Assembly (NCBI GenBank): GCA_016182965.1
Contig: JACPFM010000188.1
Span: forward strand, 1 to 45,187
Source of the DNA: Deltaproteobacteria bacterium
Lineage (GTDB): Bacteria > Myxococcota_A > Polyangia > Polyangiales > JADJMO01
DNA: 45,187 nucleotides
Reading direction: 5' to 3'
Made by a program: the position numbers and the translations under genes
Shown here: in pieces, positions 31,255 to 40,424 of the stretch
How the letters are laid out: each line of letters opens with the position of its first letter
Numbering within the stretch: position 1 is the first letter of the stretch
The notes under the pieces: model-generated
Database searches by the model: none
What the model was told of the DNA's origin: nothing
Seen by the model: only the letters and a program-made list of their open reading frames with translations

Positions 31255-31309
31255 ACCGCGTGTCGCCCCGGCCATTGCCTCCCCCGGGTCGACACGCGGT
31301 CTTTTTTTT
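31255..31309 (+). terminator. Intrinsic terminator of the dcw cluster
   Basis: ACCGCGTGTCG (31255-31265) pairs perfectly with CGACACGCGGT (31290-31300), 11 bp, with a 24-nt loop that can form a further CCCCGG/CCGGG pairing, and is followed by C and eight T. The T-run is joined directly to seven G. This is the only classical intrinsic terminator seen in the window. Confidence 0.92.
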
Positions 31310-31480
31310 GGGGGGGCGTGTCTTGCGCCCGCGCGGCGGCCATCCTGGATGGGCGGTCGTGATGTCAGGCGTCTCCCGTCTCATGACCGACGACCGACGA
31401 CGCACGCTCATGCGCCACCTCGGGCCGCGAGACTGCGCGAGACTGTTCGAGGATCGCCGCGGTGATGTAGAGTCCGGTGC

Positions 31481-32503
31481 GTGCGGCGCGTGCACCCGAG
31501 CGGATATCAGGTCGCGGACGACTCGCCCGCGTTCGTGGCGCCGCCGCTCGAGCTGCGACACGCCGTCGAGGCTGCCGACGCCGGCTCGGTCGAGGACGCG
31601 GTGGCCTACGCGCTCACCTTCCCGATCGAGGAGCGCGCGGAGCGCCGCGCCGTCGAGCGGACGGTCGGCTTCGAGCCCGATCACGAGACGACCGATCAGG
31701 ACGCGGTGGCGCACCCGGTCGGCGAGGAGCCGGACACCTACCAGGACCTGCCGATCATCGATCCCGAGCGGACGATTGAACGCGCGCCTCTCGGCGCGAC
31801 CGAACGCGCGCCCCTCGGCGCGACCGAACGCGCGCCTCTCGGCGCGACCGAACGCGCGCCTCTCGGCGCGACCGAACGCGCGCCTCTCGGCGCGACTCTT
31901 CGCGATGGGGAGACGACCGTCGAGCGCGATCCCTACCGCGACGGCGAGGTCACCATCCAGGCCTCCGAGCGCGACGTCCTCGTCCGCAGCCTCGCGTCGA
32001 TCGGTCCGCTCGACGAGTCGCCCGATCCCCACGGCGCGGCGCCGTCCCACGATCGGGTGCTGCTCGCGCGCGCCCGCGCCATCCGCTTCCGGCTCGCCCT
32101 GCTCGACGTCTGGCCGGAGGACTGGTCGGCGCCACGCGGCACCGAAGATCTCCTCGACCTGGCCATCCACCCGACGGCGGTGGTCGCCATCGCCGACGGC
32201 TTCCCGAGCGATCCCGAGACCGGCGTCGGCAGCGACGACATCGCGGTGGTCTCCGCGATCGTCCACGGGGTGCGCGACCGGATGCCGGCGATCACGCGCG
32301 CGACGCTGCGCGACGCCGGCGCCGCCGCGTTCGCGCGGGTGACCCTCCTCGGCACCGCGCGGGCGGTCCAGTACCTGCGCGATCGCTTCGCCGACGCGCC
32401 GGGCGCCGACCGCCGCGCTGCCGTCGCAGCCGCCTCGCGGGTCGCCACGCCGGGCGCGCGCGCGACGACGCTCTCGTCCGTGCGCGTCGCGTTGTCGACG
32501 TGA
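31481..32503 (+). CDS. Unknown protein with five tandem ERAPLGAT octapeptides
   Basis: 340 residues, not recognised. The first 99 residues are acidic and likely disordered, residues 100-139 are five tandem ERAPLGAT octapeptides, and the C-terminal half (about 160-340) is mostly helical with Ala/Arg-rich segments, with no signal peptide or membrane helix. It starts with GTG 31481; no clear ribosome binding site is seen, so an alternative start is possible. Upstream, 31310-31480 holds no gene, only two CCGACGA units (31387-31400) that resemble the heptamer family. The downstream neighbour is the convergent sensor kinase. Confidence 0.65.
   Translation: MRRVHPSGYQVADDSPAFVAPPLELRHAVEAADAGSVEDAVAYALTFPIEERAERRAVERTVGFEPDHETTDQDAVAHPVGEEPDTYQDLPIIDPERTIERAPLGATERAPLGATERAPLGATERAPLGATERAPLGATLRDGETTVERDPYRDGEVTIQASERDVLVRSLASIGPLDESPDPHGAAPSHDRVLLARARAIRFRLALLDVWPEDWSAPRGTEDLLDLAIHPTAVVAIADGFPSDPETGVGSDDIAVVSAIVHGVRDRMPAITRATLRDAGAAAFARVTLLGTARAVQYLRDRFADAPGADRRAAVAAASRVATPGARATTLSSVRVALST
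31778..31897 (+). repeat. 24-bp in-frame tandem repeat, 5 copies
   Basis: Five almost identical 24-bp units (31778, 31802, 31826, 31850, 31874). Each has a hairpin core in which CGCGCC faces GGCGCG across a TCTC-like loop, and encodes ERAPLGAT. Only single-base differences separate the copies, so amplification is recent or kept uniform. Confidence 0.95.
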
Positions 32504-32537
32504 CGCGCGGGTCCGGCGCGCGCCACGCGCTGCGCGC

Positions 32538-35500
32538 TCAAGGCGAGCCCGCCTTCGGTCCCGCGATGGGGATCTCCACGGTGAAGGTCGACCCCTCCCC
32601 GGGCACGCTGTCGACGGCCACCGTACCGCCGAGCGCCTTCACGATGCCGCGCACGATGTACAGGCCGAGCCCGAGCCCGCCGTAGTGCTCGATCGACACG
32701 GCGCGCTCGAACCGCTCGAACAAACCGGGGCGCCGCTCCGGCGGGATTCCGATCCCGTGGTCGCGCACCGCGAGGCGCGCCGTGCTCGCCCGCGCCTCGA
32801 CGACGACCTCGATCGGCTGGCCCGCGCCGAACTTGAGGGCGTTGCCGAGGAGGTTCGTCACGACCTGGTCGACGCGCGATCGATCCCAGCGGCCCACGAC
32901 CTCGGCGGGGGCGCGGATCGTCAGCTGCGAGCCCGCGCTCGCGAGCTGCACCTCGAGGCGCTCGGCGACCTCGTGGACCAGCTGACCCAAGTCGACCGGC
33001 TCGAGGCGGAGCGGGAGCCGCCCCGCCTCGATGTGCGAAACGTCGAGGAGATCGCGGACGAGGCTCGTCAGTCTGCCGATTTGTCGATCGAACGTGCCGA
33101 CGACGCTGGCGTAGTCCTCGAGCGACGCCGGAGTCCGCCTGCGGGACAAGCTCTGGACCGCGAGATGCATCGAGGTGATCGGCGTGTAGAGCTCGTGCGA
33201 AGCGATCGAGAGGAACTCGTCGCGCAACCGGATCGCTCGCTGCGACTCCTGGAAGAGGCGCGCGTTGTCGATCGCCAGCGCTGCGCGACGCGCGAGCTCT
33301 TGCGCGAGCGCGAGATCCGCCTGGCCGAACCTCCCGCGGGTGCCCGAGATCAGGGTGATCGCGCCCAACGTGCGACCGCGCGCGGTCAGCGGCACGGCGA
33401 GGGCGCTCCCGGTCCCGAGCGCCGAGAGCATACGGAGGTGCTCTTCGTCCCGCGCGTGGGCGCGGAGCACGTCGCCGGTGAAGTCGGGGCGGAGCTGCGG
33501 CTCGCCGGTCGAAAGGACGCGGGCCGAGAGCTGCGGTGACTCCTTGTCGGGCCCGTGGCGACGCGAGAGCTCCTCGAGCAGCGCGGCCTTCTCCGGATCG
33601 AAGTGGGCCCCGGCGACCCTACGGTACTTCCCTGGCTCCTCGATCACGTCGATCACGCACCAGTCGGCGAGGAACGGGACGGTGTGCCGCGCCAAGCGGG
33701 CGAGCGTCGTCGCGACGTCCAGCGACTCGGCGAGCACTACGCTCGCGTCGGCGAGGAAGCGCACCGCGCCCTCCGCGCGCTTGCGCTCTTCGATCTCCGC
33801 GTTGAGCCGCTCGAAGAGCAGCCCGTTCTCGAGCGAGATCGCGATGGGAGCCGAGAGGATTTCGAGCAGCTTCACCCGCCCCCGGGTGAACGCGTGGGTG
33901 GTCAGGTGGTTCTCGAGACAGAGCACCGCGAGGAGACCCGCCTGCCGGTGGATCGGGACCGCCAGGATCGACTTCGGCGCGTGCTCCGCGACGTACGGAT
34001 CGGACGCGAAGCGCGGATCGTTTCCTGCGACGTCGCTGACCACCGCCTCCCTGCTCTCTCGAACCTGCTCGACGACGACGCGCGGGACGCCGGCGAACGA
34101 CGCGAGCGGCGCGTGCTCGAGGGAGAGAGGTGTCGTCGTGCTGCTGGTCGCGCGCACGACGGGGCCGCCTTGCTCCTCGAGCACGAGGACCGCCCGATCG
34201 GCCCCGGCTGCCTGGAGGCACACGGTGACCAGGTTGCCGAGCAGGCGATCGAGGACGACCTCGGAGGCGATCGTCTCGGCCGCCCGCAGGATGCTGTGGA
34301 GGTCGAGCGTGGCGAGGGCCTCGTCCGTGCTGCGCCCGGGGCTGAGCCGCACGCCCGGGGGCAGCGCCTCTTCGAGCGCGCGAACCTTCGCGGTCGCGCC
34401 CCACCCCTCGTACGCTTGGCGCGCCGATCCGAGGTAGCCCTCCGCGATCCGTCGACGACCGAGGGCGAGGAAGTGACGGGCGGCGCGCTCGTTGGCGAGC
34501 GCCTGAACCTGCTGGAAGCCCTGCTGCTCGGCGGCCTCGACGGCCTGATCGTAGAGCGCCGCCGCGTCCCAATCCCGCCCCTCGAGGCGCGCGACCTCCG
34601 CGTCGACCAGCGCGAGCGCGTGGCGGAAGTTGGCCGGACAGCTCTCGGCCCACGCCGCGAGCCTCCCTCGCCGGTCGGCGATCCGGGCGAGGAGCTCGCG
34701 CCTGTCGTGCGGGCTGGCGGAGGTCGCCAGCGAAGCGAGGGTCAGCGAGCCGTAGAACGCGTGATCGGGGAGGATGGCGAGCCCGCCGAGCGCGTCGATC
34801 AGGTGCTCGGCCGCCTCCATGCGCTCGCGGGCGAGGGGGAGGTCGCCGAAGATGCACGCGACCTCGTGGCGGACGATCTGGTGCACGCAGCGCACGACCG
34901 GGGGGCTGCTCGGGGCCGAGAGGAACTCCCCTTCGACGAAGCCGCGATCGTCGAAGCTGCCGCGCGCCGAGGTGCGTCCCTGGAGGCTGCGACAGGCCTG
35001 CAAGCACGTGCGCCCGATCGCGGCAGAGGCCTCGCCCGTTCGACGACTGAACGACACGAGCTCCTCGCACGCGGCGCTCACCCGCTCCAGGGTCTCGCCC
35101 GCGGCGAGCAGGTAGAGCGCGCGGACCGTGATCGCGTACGCCGCGAACTGCAGCTCGCCGGACTCGACGCCGAGCGCGTGGGCGCGTTCGAGCATGTGCG
35201 CCGCCGTGCGGAACGACTCCCGCCAGGGGGCCATGTGCGCGGCGAGGAGGTGTGTGGTCTTGCACTCCTCGGCGCGGTTGCGGAAGCGACGCGAGAGCTC
35301 CACGCCGCTCCGCCCGAACGCGAGGGCTCGCTCGTAGTCGACGGCCACCGTCACGAGGTAGATGCCGTAATCGGCGAACGTCCTGGCCGAGTGGAGCGCG
35401 AGGCCGCGCTCGAGCGTGAGCCGCAGCGCCCGAAGGACGAGCAAGGCGTGGAGGTCTCGGCTCGTGAACCACGCGGGCGCGAAGAAGTGCCCGAGGAGCT

Positions 35501-38249
35501 CCATGCAGGCGAGGTCCGCGGCGTCCTTCATGGCCGGGAGGTCGAGGAGCCTCTCGGGCGGGCGGCCTGCGAGGAGCGCCTCGAGCGCCGCTCGCTCCGA
35601 CGCGAGGACGGTGCCCGGATCCTCCGGCAGCTCCATCCCCAACGCGGACAGACCCTCGCGCCCCTCTCGGATCGCCTCCTCGTACTCACCCACGAGCGTA
35701 GCGCTCACCAGTCGGACGCCGCAGAGCCTCGCGCGCTCGAGCGCCGTCGCGGCGTGGGGCTTCGCCTCCGCGACGAGCGCCGCAGAGAGCCTGTGGTCTC
35801 CCGTCAGATACGCGCATTCGGCGGCATCTCGCAACAGGTCGAAGGTGAGCTCGCGGTCGGACTGCCATCCGTCGGGCAACACATCGTGGCCGTGACGGAG
35901 GTACGCGAGCGCCGGACCGTAGGCCGCCGACGCCATCGCCTTGCGGCCGGCGCGGCGGTCCATCTCGGCGAGCCAGCGTCGCTCTGCCGGATCGCGCGCG
36001 GCCGGGGCGCCGAGATCCAGCTGATCGACCGCCTCGAAGAGCCGCAACTCTCGGTGCGCGGCGAGGAGCTTCCCGAGCGCGAAGTGCATTGCCCTCCGCC
36101 GCCCTTCCGGCCACAGGTCGTAGGCCGCGCGCTGCACGCGATCGTGGGCGAAACGGATGCGGTCGCGCTCGGGCACGATCAGCCCTTCACCGATGGCTGG
36201 CGCGAGGTGCTCGGAGATCTCCTCCGGGCGTGATCCGCGAGCCTTCGCGACGAGATCGACCTCGAAGCGGTTGCCGATACACGCCGCCGTCGCGAGCAGC
36301 TGCTGCGTCTCGTCGGGCAAACGGTGGAGCGCCGCGATGGTCAGGTCGACGACGTTCTCGGTGACCGCGACCTGGTCGATGCGACGGGTGTCCCAGCGGA
36401 AGGTGCCGCGGTCGAGATCGTAGGCGAGCAGGCCTTCGCTCTGCAGGTGGCGCAGCAGCTGACGGACGAAGAAGGGATTGCCCCGGGTCTTCTCGTGAAC
36501 GATCGCGGCGAGCGGGCGGGCGCGATCGCGATCGCAGCCGAGCGCGTCGACCAGGAACGACACCAGCGCATCCTCATCGAGGTGTCGGAGCTCGATGGGC
36601 GTCACCCTCCCGCCGCGCGCGCGGATCTCCTCGAGGGCGGAGGCGAGGGGGTGATCCTCGCGCACGACGTCCGGCCGGAAGGCGGCGACGAGCAGCACGC
36701 CCGGATCGGCGAGATCCTCGGCGAGGCTGGCGAGCAGCTTCAGCGAGCCCGCGTCCGACCACTGCAGATCGTCGATGACGATCGCGAGCGGTCGCAATGA
36801 TGCGAGGGTGCCCACGAGTCTCCGGAACGCGAAGAGGAACCGGCTCTGGGCCTCGATCGCGCCGATCTCCCCGACGGCGGGGACCTCGCCGATCAGCCGG
36901 CGAAGCTCCGGGAGCGGGTCGACGAGGAAGCCCGCGTTGTCGCCGAGGGCGTCTCGCAGGGCCTGACCCAGCGGAGCGAGGCGCTCGGCGGGCTCCATCG
37001 CGATCGACGCGAGCGCCTCCCGGAACCCCGCCACGAACGGCGCGTACGGCATGTGGCCCCCGTGCTGATCGGCCTTGCCGACGACCCAGAGACCGCCGTG
37101 TTCCCGCCCTCCCGGCTGCCCTTCTCCCCGCAGCCCCTCTTCTCGGCGGGTGACGCGTGCGCGGAGCGCCTCGACGAGCGCGGTCTTGCCGACGCCGGCC
37201 GGTCCCGAGACGAGCACGAGCTCGGGCGGCCCCGAGCGTGATCGATCGAACGCGGCCTCGAGCGCCTCGAGCTCCGCCTCGCGGCCGTAGAGCCGCTCCG
37301 GGAACACGAGCTGCCGAGCCAGATCGAGGCGGCCGAGGACGAACGGGACGATCCGCCCGGTGTCGCGAAGCTGTCGCTGCGCCTCCGCGAGATCGTCCTC
37401 GAGCGCCTCGGCGGTCTGGTAGCGATGCTCCGGAGCTTTCGCGAGGAGCTTGAGGACCAGGTCCGACAGGGGCTCGGGGATCGCGGGCTCCACCACGTGC
37501 GGCGGCACGGGCAGGCGCGCGAGGTGCGCGTGTACGACCTCCATCGGATCGCGCAGCGGGAAGGGGACCGAGCCGGTGAGCATCTCGTAGAAGGTCGCCC
37601 CGAGCGAGTAGAGATCGGAGCGTCGATCGATCGCGCGGTTCATCCGCCCCGTTTGCTCGGGGGACATGTACGCCAGCGTGCCTTCGATCTTGTCCGGGCG
37701 CCGGGGACCATTGGCTCTGCTCGCGAGGTCGAAGTCGACCAGGGTCACCCGCCCAGCTTCGTCGAGGACCACGTTCGTGGGGTTCACGTCGCGGTGTACG
37801 ACCTTGCGCCCGTGCAGCCCCGCGACGATCCGAGCCAGCTGGGTCGCGATCTCGAAGAAGGACCCGAGCGGCATGGGCTTGCCGGCGATCCGCTGGCCGA
37901 GGTGCATCGGACCGGCATCTTGAAGCACGAGCGCGAGGCGGCCGGCCTGCTCCTCGAGCGCGATCGGCCTCGCGATGCCGGGCAGCCCGAGGTCACGCAA
38001 GAGGTCCAGCTCGCGACGCAGGGCCATTGCCCCTTCGATCCGCCGCTCCGGTCGAACGGTCTTGATCACGATCGCCCGGCCGTTGCGCCGCGCGCGAAGC
38101 ACGATGAACCGGCCGCCACGGTGGATCTCGCGGACCTCCTCGTCCTTGTGGTCCGCGATGTTCACGGCACCTCCGTCGCGCCTGGCGCAGCCGAGCTCGA
38201 TCGGCCTCCCGAGCGCAGCCAGTCCGGCGATCGTGACGTCCAGCGCCAC
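32538..38249 (-). CDS. Trifunctional Ser/Thr kinase - AAA-type ATPase - GAF - sensor histidine kinase
   Basis: 1903-residue signalling protein. In order: Ser/Thr kinase (about 35-300) with VIKTV, HRDVNPTN (HRD at 152-154) and metal motif DFD instead of DFG; an AAA ATPase (about 320-600) with P-loop SGPAGVGKTALVE; a TPR-like helical region (about 650-1290); two GAF domains (about 1310-1475 and 1500-1660); and a histidine kinase with SHELYTP (phosphoacceptor about H1685), N-box NLLGNALKFG (about 1800), RDHGIGIPPE and GLGLGLYIV (about 1860). This architecture is known in Myxococcota and cyanobacteria. It probably senses a small molecule in the cytoplasm; no membrane helix is seen and no response regulator is adjacent. 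ATG 38249 is chosen; GTG at 38165 would remove 28 residues. Confidence 0.93.
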   Translation of the reverse strand: MALDVTIAGLAALGRPIELGCARRDGGAVNIADHKDEEVREIHRGGRFIVLRARRNGRAIVIKTVRPERRIEGAMALRRELDLLRDLGLPGIARPIALEEQAGRLALVLQDAGPMHLGQRIAGKPMPLGSFFEIATQLARIVAGLHGRKVVHRDVNPTNVVLDEAGRVTLVDFDLASRANGPRRPDKIEGTLAYMSPEQTGRMNRAIDRRSDLYSLGATFYEMLTGSVPFPLRDPMEVVHAHLARLPVPPHVVEPAIPEPLSDLVLKLLAKAPEHRYQTAEALEDDLAEAQRQLRDTGRIVPFVLGRLDLARQLVFPERLYGREAELEALEAAFDRSRSGPPELVLVSGPAGVGKTALVEALRARVTRREEGLRGEGQPGGREHGGLWVVGKADQHGGHMPYAPFVAGFREALASIAMEPAERLAPLGQALRDALGDNAGFLVDPLPELRRLIGEVPAVGEIGAIEAQSRFLFAFRRLVGTLASLRPLAIVIDDLQWSDAGSLKLLASLAEDLADPGVLLVAAFRPDVVREDHPLASALEEIRARGGRVTPIELRHLDEDALVSFLVDALGCDRDRARPLAAIVHEKTRGNPFFVRQLLRHLQSEGLLAYDLDRGTFRWDTRRIDQVAVTENVVDLTIAALHRLPDETQQLLATAACIGNRFEVDLVAKARGSRPEEISEHLAPAIGEGLIVPERDRIRFAHDRVQRAAYDLWPEGRRRAMHFALGKLLAAHRELRLFEAVDQLDLGAPAARDPAERRWLAEMDRRAGRKAMASAAYGPALAYLRHGHDVLPDGWQSDRELTFDLLRDAAECAYLTGDHRLSAALVAEAKPHAATALERARLCGVRLVSATLVGEYEEAIREGREGLSALGMELPEDPGTVLASERAALEALLAGRPPERLLDLPAMKDAADLACMELLGHFFAPAWFTSRDLHALLVLRALRLTLERGLALHSARTFADYGIYLVTVAVDYERALAFGRSGVELSRRFRNRAEECKTTHLLAAHMAPWRESFRTAAHMLERAHALGVESGELQFAAYAITVRALYLLAAGETLERVSAACEELVSFSRRTGEASAAIGRTCLQACRSLQGRTSARGSFDDRGFVEGEFLSAPSSPPVVRCVHQIVRHEVACIFGDLPLARERMEAAEHLIDALGGLAILPDHAFYGSLTLASLATSASPHDRRELLARIADRRGRLAAWAESCPANFRHALALVDAEVARLEGRDWDAAALYDQAVEAAEQQGFQQVQALANERAARHFLALGRRRIAEGYLGSARQAYEGWGATAKVRALEEALPPGVRLSPGRSTDEALATLDLHSILRAAETIASEVVLDRLLGNLVTVCLQAAGADRAVLVLEEQGGPVVRATSSTTTPLSLEHAPLASFAGVPRVVVEQVRESREAVVSDVAGNDPRFASDPYVAEHAPKSILAVPIHRQAGLLAVLCLENHLTTHAFTRGRVKLLEILSAPIAISLENGLLFERLNAEIEERKRAEGAVRFLADASVVLAESLDVATTLARLARHTVPFLADWCVIDVIEEPGKYRRVAGAHFDPEKAALLEELSRRHGPDKESPQLSARVLSTGEPQLRPDFTGDVLRAHARDEEHLRMLSALGTGSALAVPLTARGRTLGAITLISGTRGRFGQADLALAQELARRAALAIDNARLFQESQRAIRLRDEFLSIASHELYTPITSMHLAVQSLSRRRTPASLEDYASVVGTFDRQIGRLTSLVRDLLDVSHIEAGRLPLRLEPVDLGQLVHEVAERLEVQLASAGSQLTIRAPAEVVGRWDRSRVDQVVTNLLGNALKFGAGQPIEVVVEARASTARLAVRDHGIGIPPERRPGLFERFERAVSIEHYGGLGLGLYIVRGIVKALGGTVAVDSVPGEGSTFTVEIPIAGPKAGSP

Positions 38250-38358
38250 GGCGCGAGCTTCTCGAGCGACGGAAGTGACACGCGATGTCGAGGGGGCAAC
38301 CGACGTGCCGGTGAGGCCGTCGCGCTCGGTTCTCCGAGGTCCCGTCGAGGGCGCTCGC

Positions 38359-40302
38359 TCAGAGCGTCGCGCGCAAGGCGAGGGTGAAGCGGCGGCCGGC
38401 CAGGGGATAGCCGAGGAAATCGCTGATCGGATACGCGCCGAAGCGCGGCGCGCGGCCGCTCTCGAACGGCACGGTCACCGTGCGCTGGTCGAAGAGGTTC
38501 GCGACCTCCACGAGGACCGTCACCTTCCCGAGCTCGAGCCGCGCGCCCGCGCCGTGGAAGACGCGCGTCGGCAGCTCGCGCGTCCCGGCGCGATCGAGCG
38601 TGGTCGCCGACACCACGTCGAGGCCGTAGCGCAGGCGCACAGGGCCGACGCCGACGGAGACGTCGAGCGTCAGATCGTGGTCGGGGCGGCCCGGCAGCGG
38701 CGCGCCGCGCGACACGACGCTGCTCGTGCGATCCTCGGTCGACAGCCGCGTGTAGCTGACCAGCGCCCGCAGCGGGCCGGCCGACGCCGCGACGGAGACC
38801 TCGCCGCCGAGGATCCGCGCCGCGCCGACGTTCTGCGCCCGGAACGTGCGGATGCCGACCGGGGCGACGACGATGAGATCGCGCACCTGCCAGGCGAACG
38901 CGATCGCCTCGATCTCCCAGCGCAGGAGCTTCCCGCCGCGCGCGCGCACCCCGAGATCGGCGGCCCACGCGCGCGCGCTCCGCAGGTCGGGCGCGGCCGA
39001 GTACAGCGCGCCGTCGCCGAGCAGCTCGAGGAAGCTCGGCGGCCGCGCCAGCGTGCCGGCGTGCGCGGCGAGCGTCACCACGTCGTGCAGCCGGTGCTCG
39101 ACGCCGAGGTGGGCGACCGGGAGGATCTCGCGCCGGGTCTCCGCGCCGGCGCCGCCGTCGGTCCGCGTGTCGGCGCGCGCGGCGAGCACGACCGACAGCG
39201 CGCCGCTCGCCCGCCACGTCGCGTCGAGCGCGACGCCGAGCGAGAGCCGATCGCGATCGGGCGAAGGGCCCTCGAGGCGCGCGCCGCGCGAGGACTCGAG
39301 CGACGGATCGACGCGCGCGTCGAAGGTGAGCGCTTCGCCGACCCGCAGGCTGCGCGCGACGCTGCCGCCGAAGGCGAGCACGCGATCGCGCGCGCTGCCG
39401 CCCGCGATGCTCTGCTCGGCGAGCGGATCGTCGAAGCGACGGCCGTCGCGACGAATCCACGCGCGCATCAGCCACCGACCCCCGTCGTCGCTGCGGCGCG
39501 CCTCGACCGCGCCGAGCGCGCGATCGCGGGCGAGCTGCGTGGCGCGCAGCGGCCGGTCGAAGGTCCCGGCGACGCCGTCCTCGCGGACGCTGCCGAGCGC
39601 GGTGAACAGCAAGGTCCAGCGATCGAGCTCGCCGCGCGCGTGCATGACGCCCGCGATCTGCGCCGAGGCGGCGTTGGCGCGCACGACGTCTTCGTTGCGG
39701 TAGGGATCGAAGAAGCGGAAGTCGCCGTCGCTGCGGTGGTACGCGAGGCCGGTGGCGACCTGGAAGCGTCCGACGGGGCGCGTGTCGGCGAGGCGGACGC
39801 GGTAGGCGCCGAAGGAGCCGATCGCGTCGTACACCTCGGTGCGCGCGCGGGTGCTCGCCTCCACCGGCGAGAGCTCCACCACGCCGCCGAGATACCCGCC
39901 GCCGACGCTCGCCGGCGCGAAGGTGCGGTGCACGCGCGCGACGGCCCCGGGCCACAGAGGGAGCGTCGCCAGATCGAGCGAGGGATCGGCCCCGCCGGTC
40001 AACGGCACGCCGCCGAGGACCACCGCGACCTGGTTCGACGCGGCGCCTCGGATGGACAGCGTGGCGAAGCTGCCGTCGCCGCCGAGGCGGCGCACCCGCA
40101 GGCCGGGCAGTCCTTCGAGCAGCGCCGCTGCGTCGGGGACGTCGCGCGGGCGATCGCCCTCCCGGGTCTTGACCGTGAAGCCGGGCGCCGCCGATCCCGT
40201 CACCGTCAGCGGGATCGGCTCGTCGGCCCGGGCCCGCCGGGCCGTGGTCACGCACGGGACGGCGCACGCCGTCGCGAGCACGAACGCGACCGGCGGCCTC
40301 AT
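38359..40302 (-). CDS. TonB-dependent outer-membrane receptor
   Basis: Outer-membrane transporter for a scarce ligand such as a siderophore, vitamin or glycan, driven by TonB. The 647 residues have a signal peptide (cleavage near A26/D27), a plug domain (about 35-150: AAALLEGLPGLRVRR, SIRGAASNQVAVVLGGVPL) and a 22-strand beta barrel ending in FTLALRATL. The substrate cannot be told. It lies 109 bp upstream of the sensor kinase in the same direction and may be co-transcribed with it. It is divergent from the DinG-type gene, with 122 bp between the starts; that interval shows no clear promoter. Confidence 0.9.
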   Translation of the reverse strand: MRPPVAFVLATACAVPCVTTARRARADEPIPLTVTGSAAPGFTVKTREGDRPRDVPDAAALLEGLPGLRVRRLGGDGSFATLSIRGAASNQVAVVLGGVPLTGGADPSLDLATLPLWPGAVARVHRTFAPASVGGGYLGGVVELSPVEASTRARTEVYDAIGSFGAYRVRLADTRPVGRFQVATGLAYHRSDGDFRFFDPYRNEDVVRANAASAQIAGVMHARGELDRWTLLFTALGSVREDGVAGTFDRPLRATQLARDRALGAVEARRSDDGGRWLMRAWIRRDGRRFDDPLAEQSIAGGSARDRVLAFGGSVARSLRVGEALTFDARVDPSLESSRGARLEGPSPDRDRLSLGVALDATWRASGALSVVLAARADTRTDGGAGAETRREILPVAHLGVEHRLHDVVTLAAHAGTLARPPSFLELLGDGALYSAAPDLRSARAWAADLGVRARGGKLLRWEIEAIAFAWQVRDLIVVAPVGIRTFRAQNVGAARILGGEVSVAASAGPLRALVSYTRLSTEDRTSSVVSRGAPLPGRPDHDLTLDVSVGVGPVRLRYGLDVVSATTLDRAGTRELPTRVFHGAGARLELGKVTVLVEVANLFDQRTVTVPFESGRAPRFGAYPISDFLGYPLAGRRFTLALRATL

Positions 40303-40424
40303 GCCTCGCGGGTACCAGGGCGCCGGGGCGCGAGCAACCCGGTCGATCCAGGCGGGGCGAGGCCGGCCGAGGCGCCGGTGGGTGCCGCTTTTGGCGCGCG
40401 CGACGCCGCACTACGTGCACGTCC

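Noticed and set aside
31310..31480. Further heptamer array (CCGACGA twice at 31387-31400)
   Set aside because: Two copies only and a base different from the main unit; mentioned as a resemblance but not called as an array.
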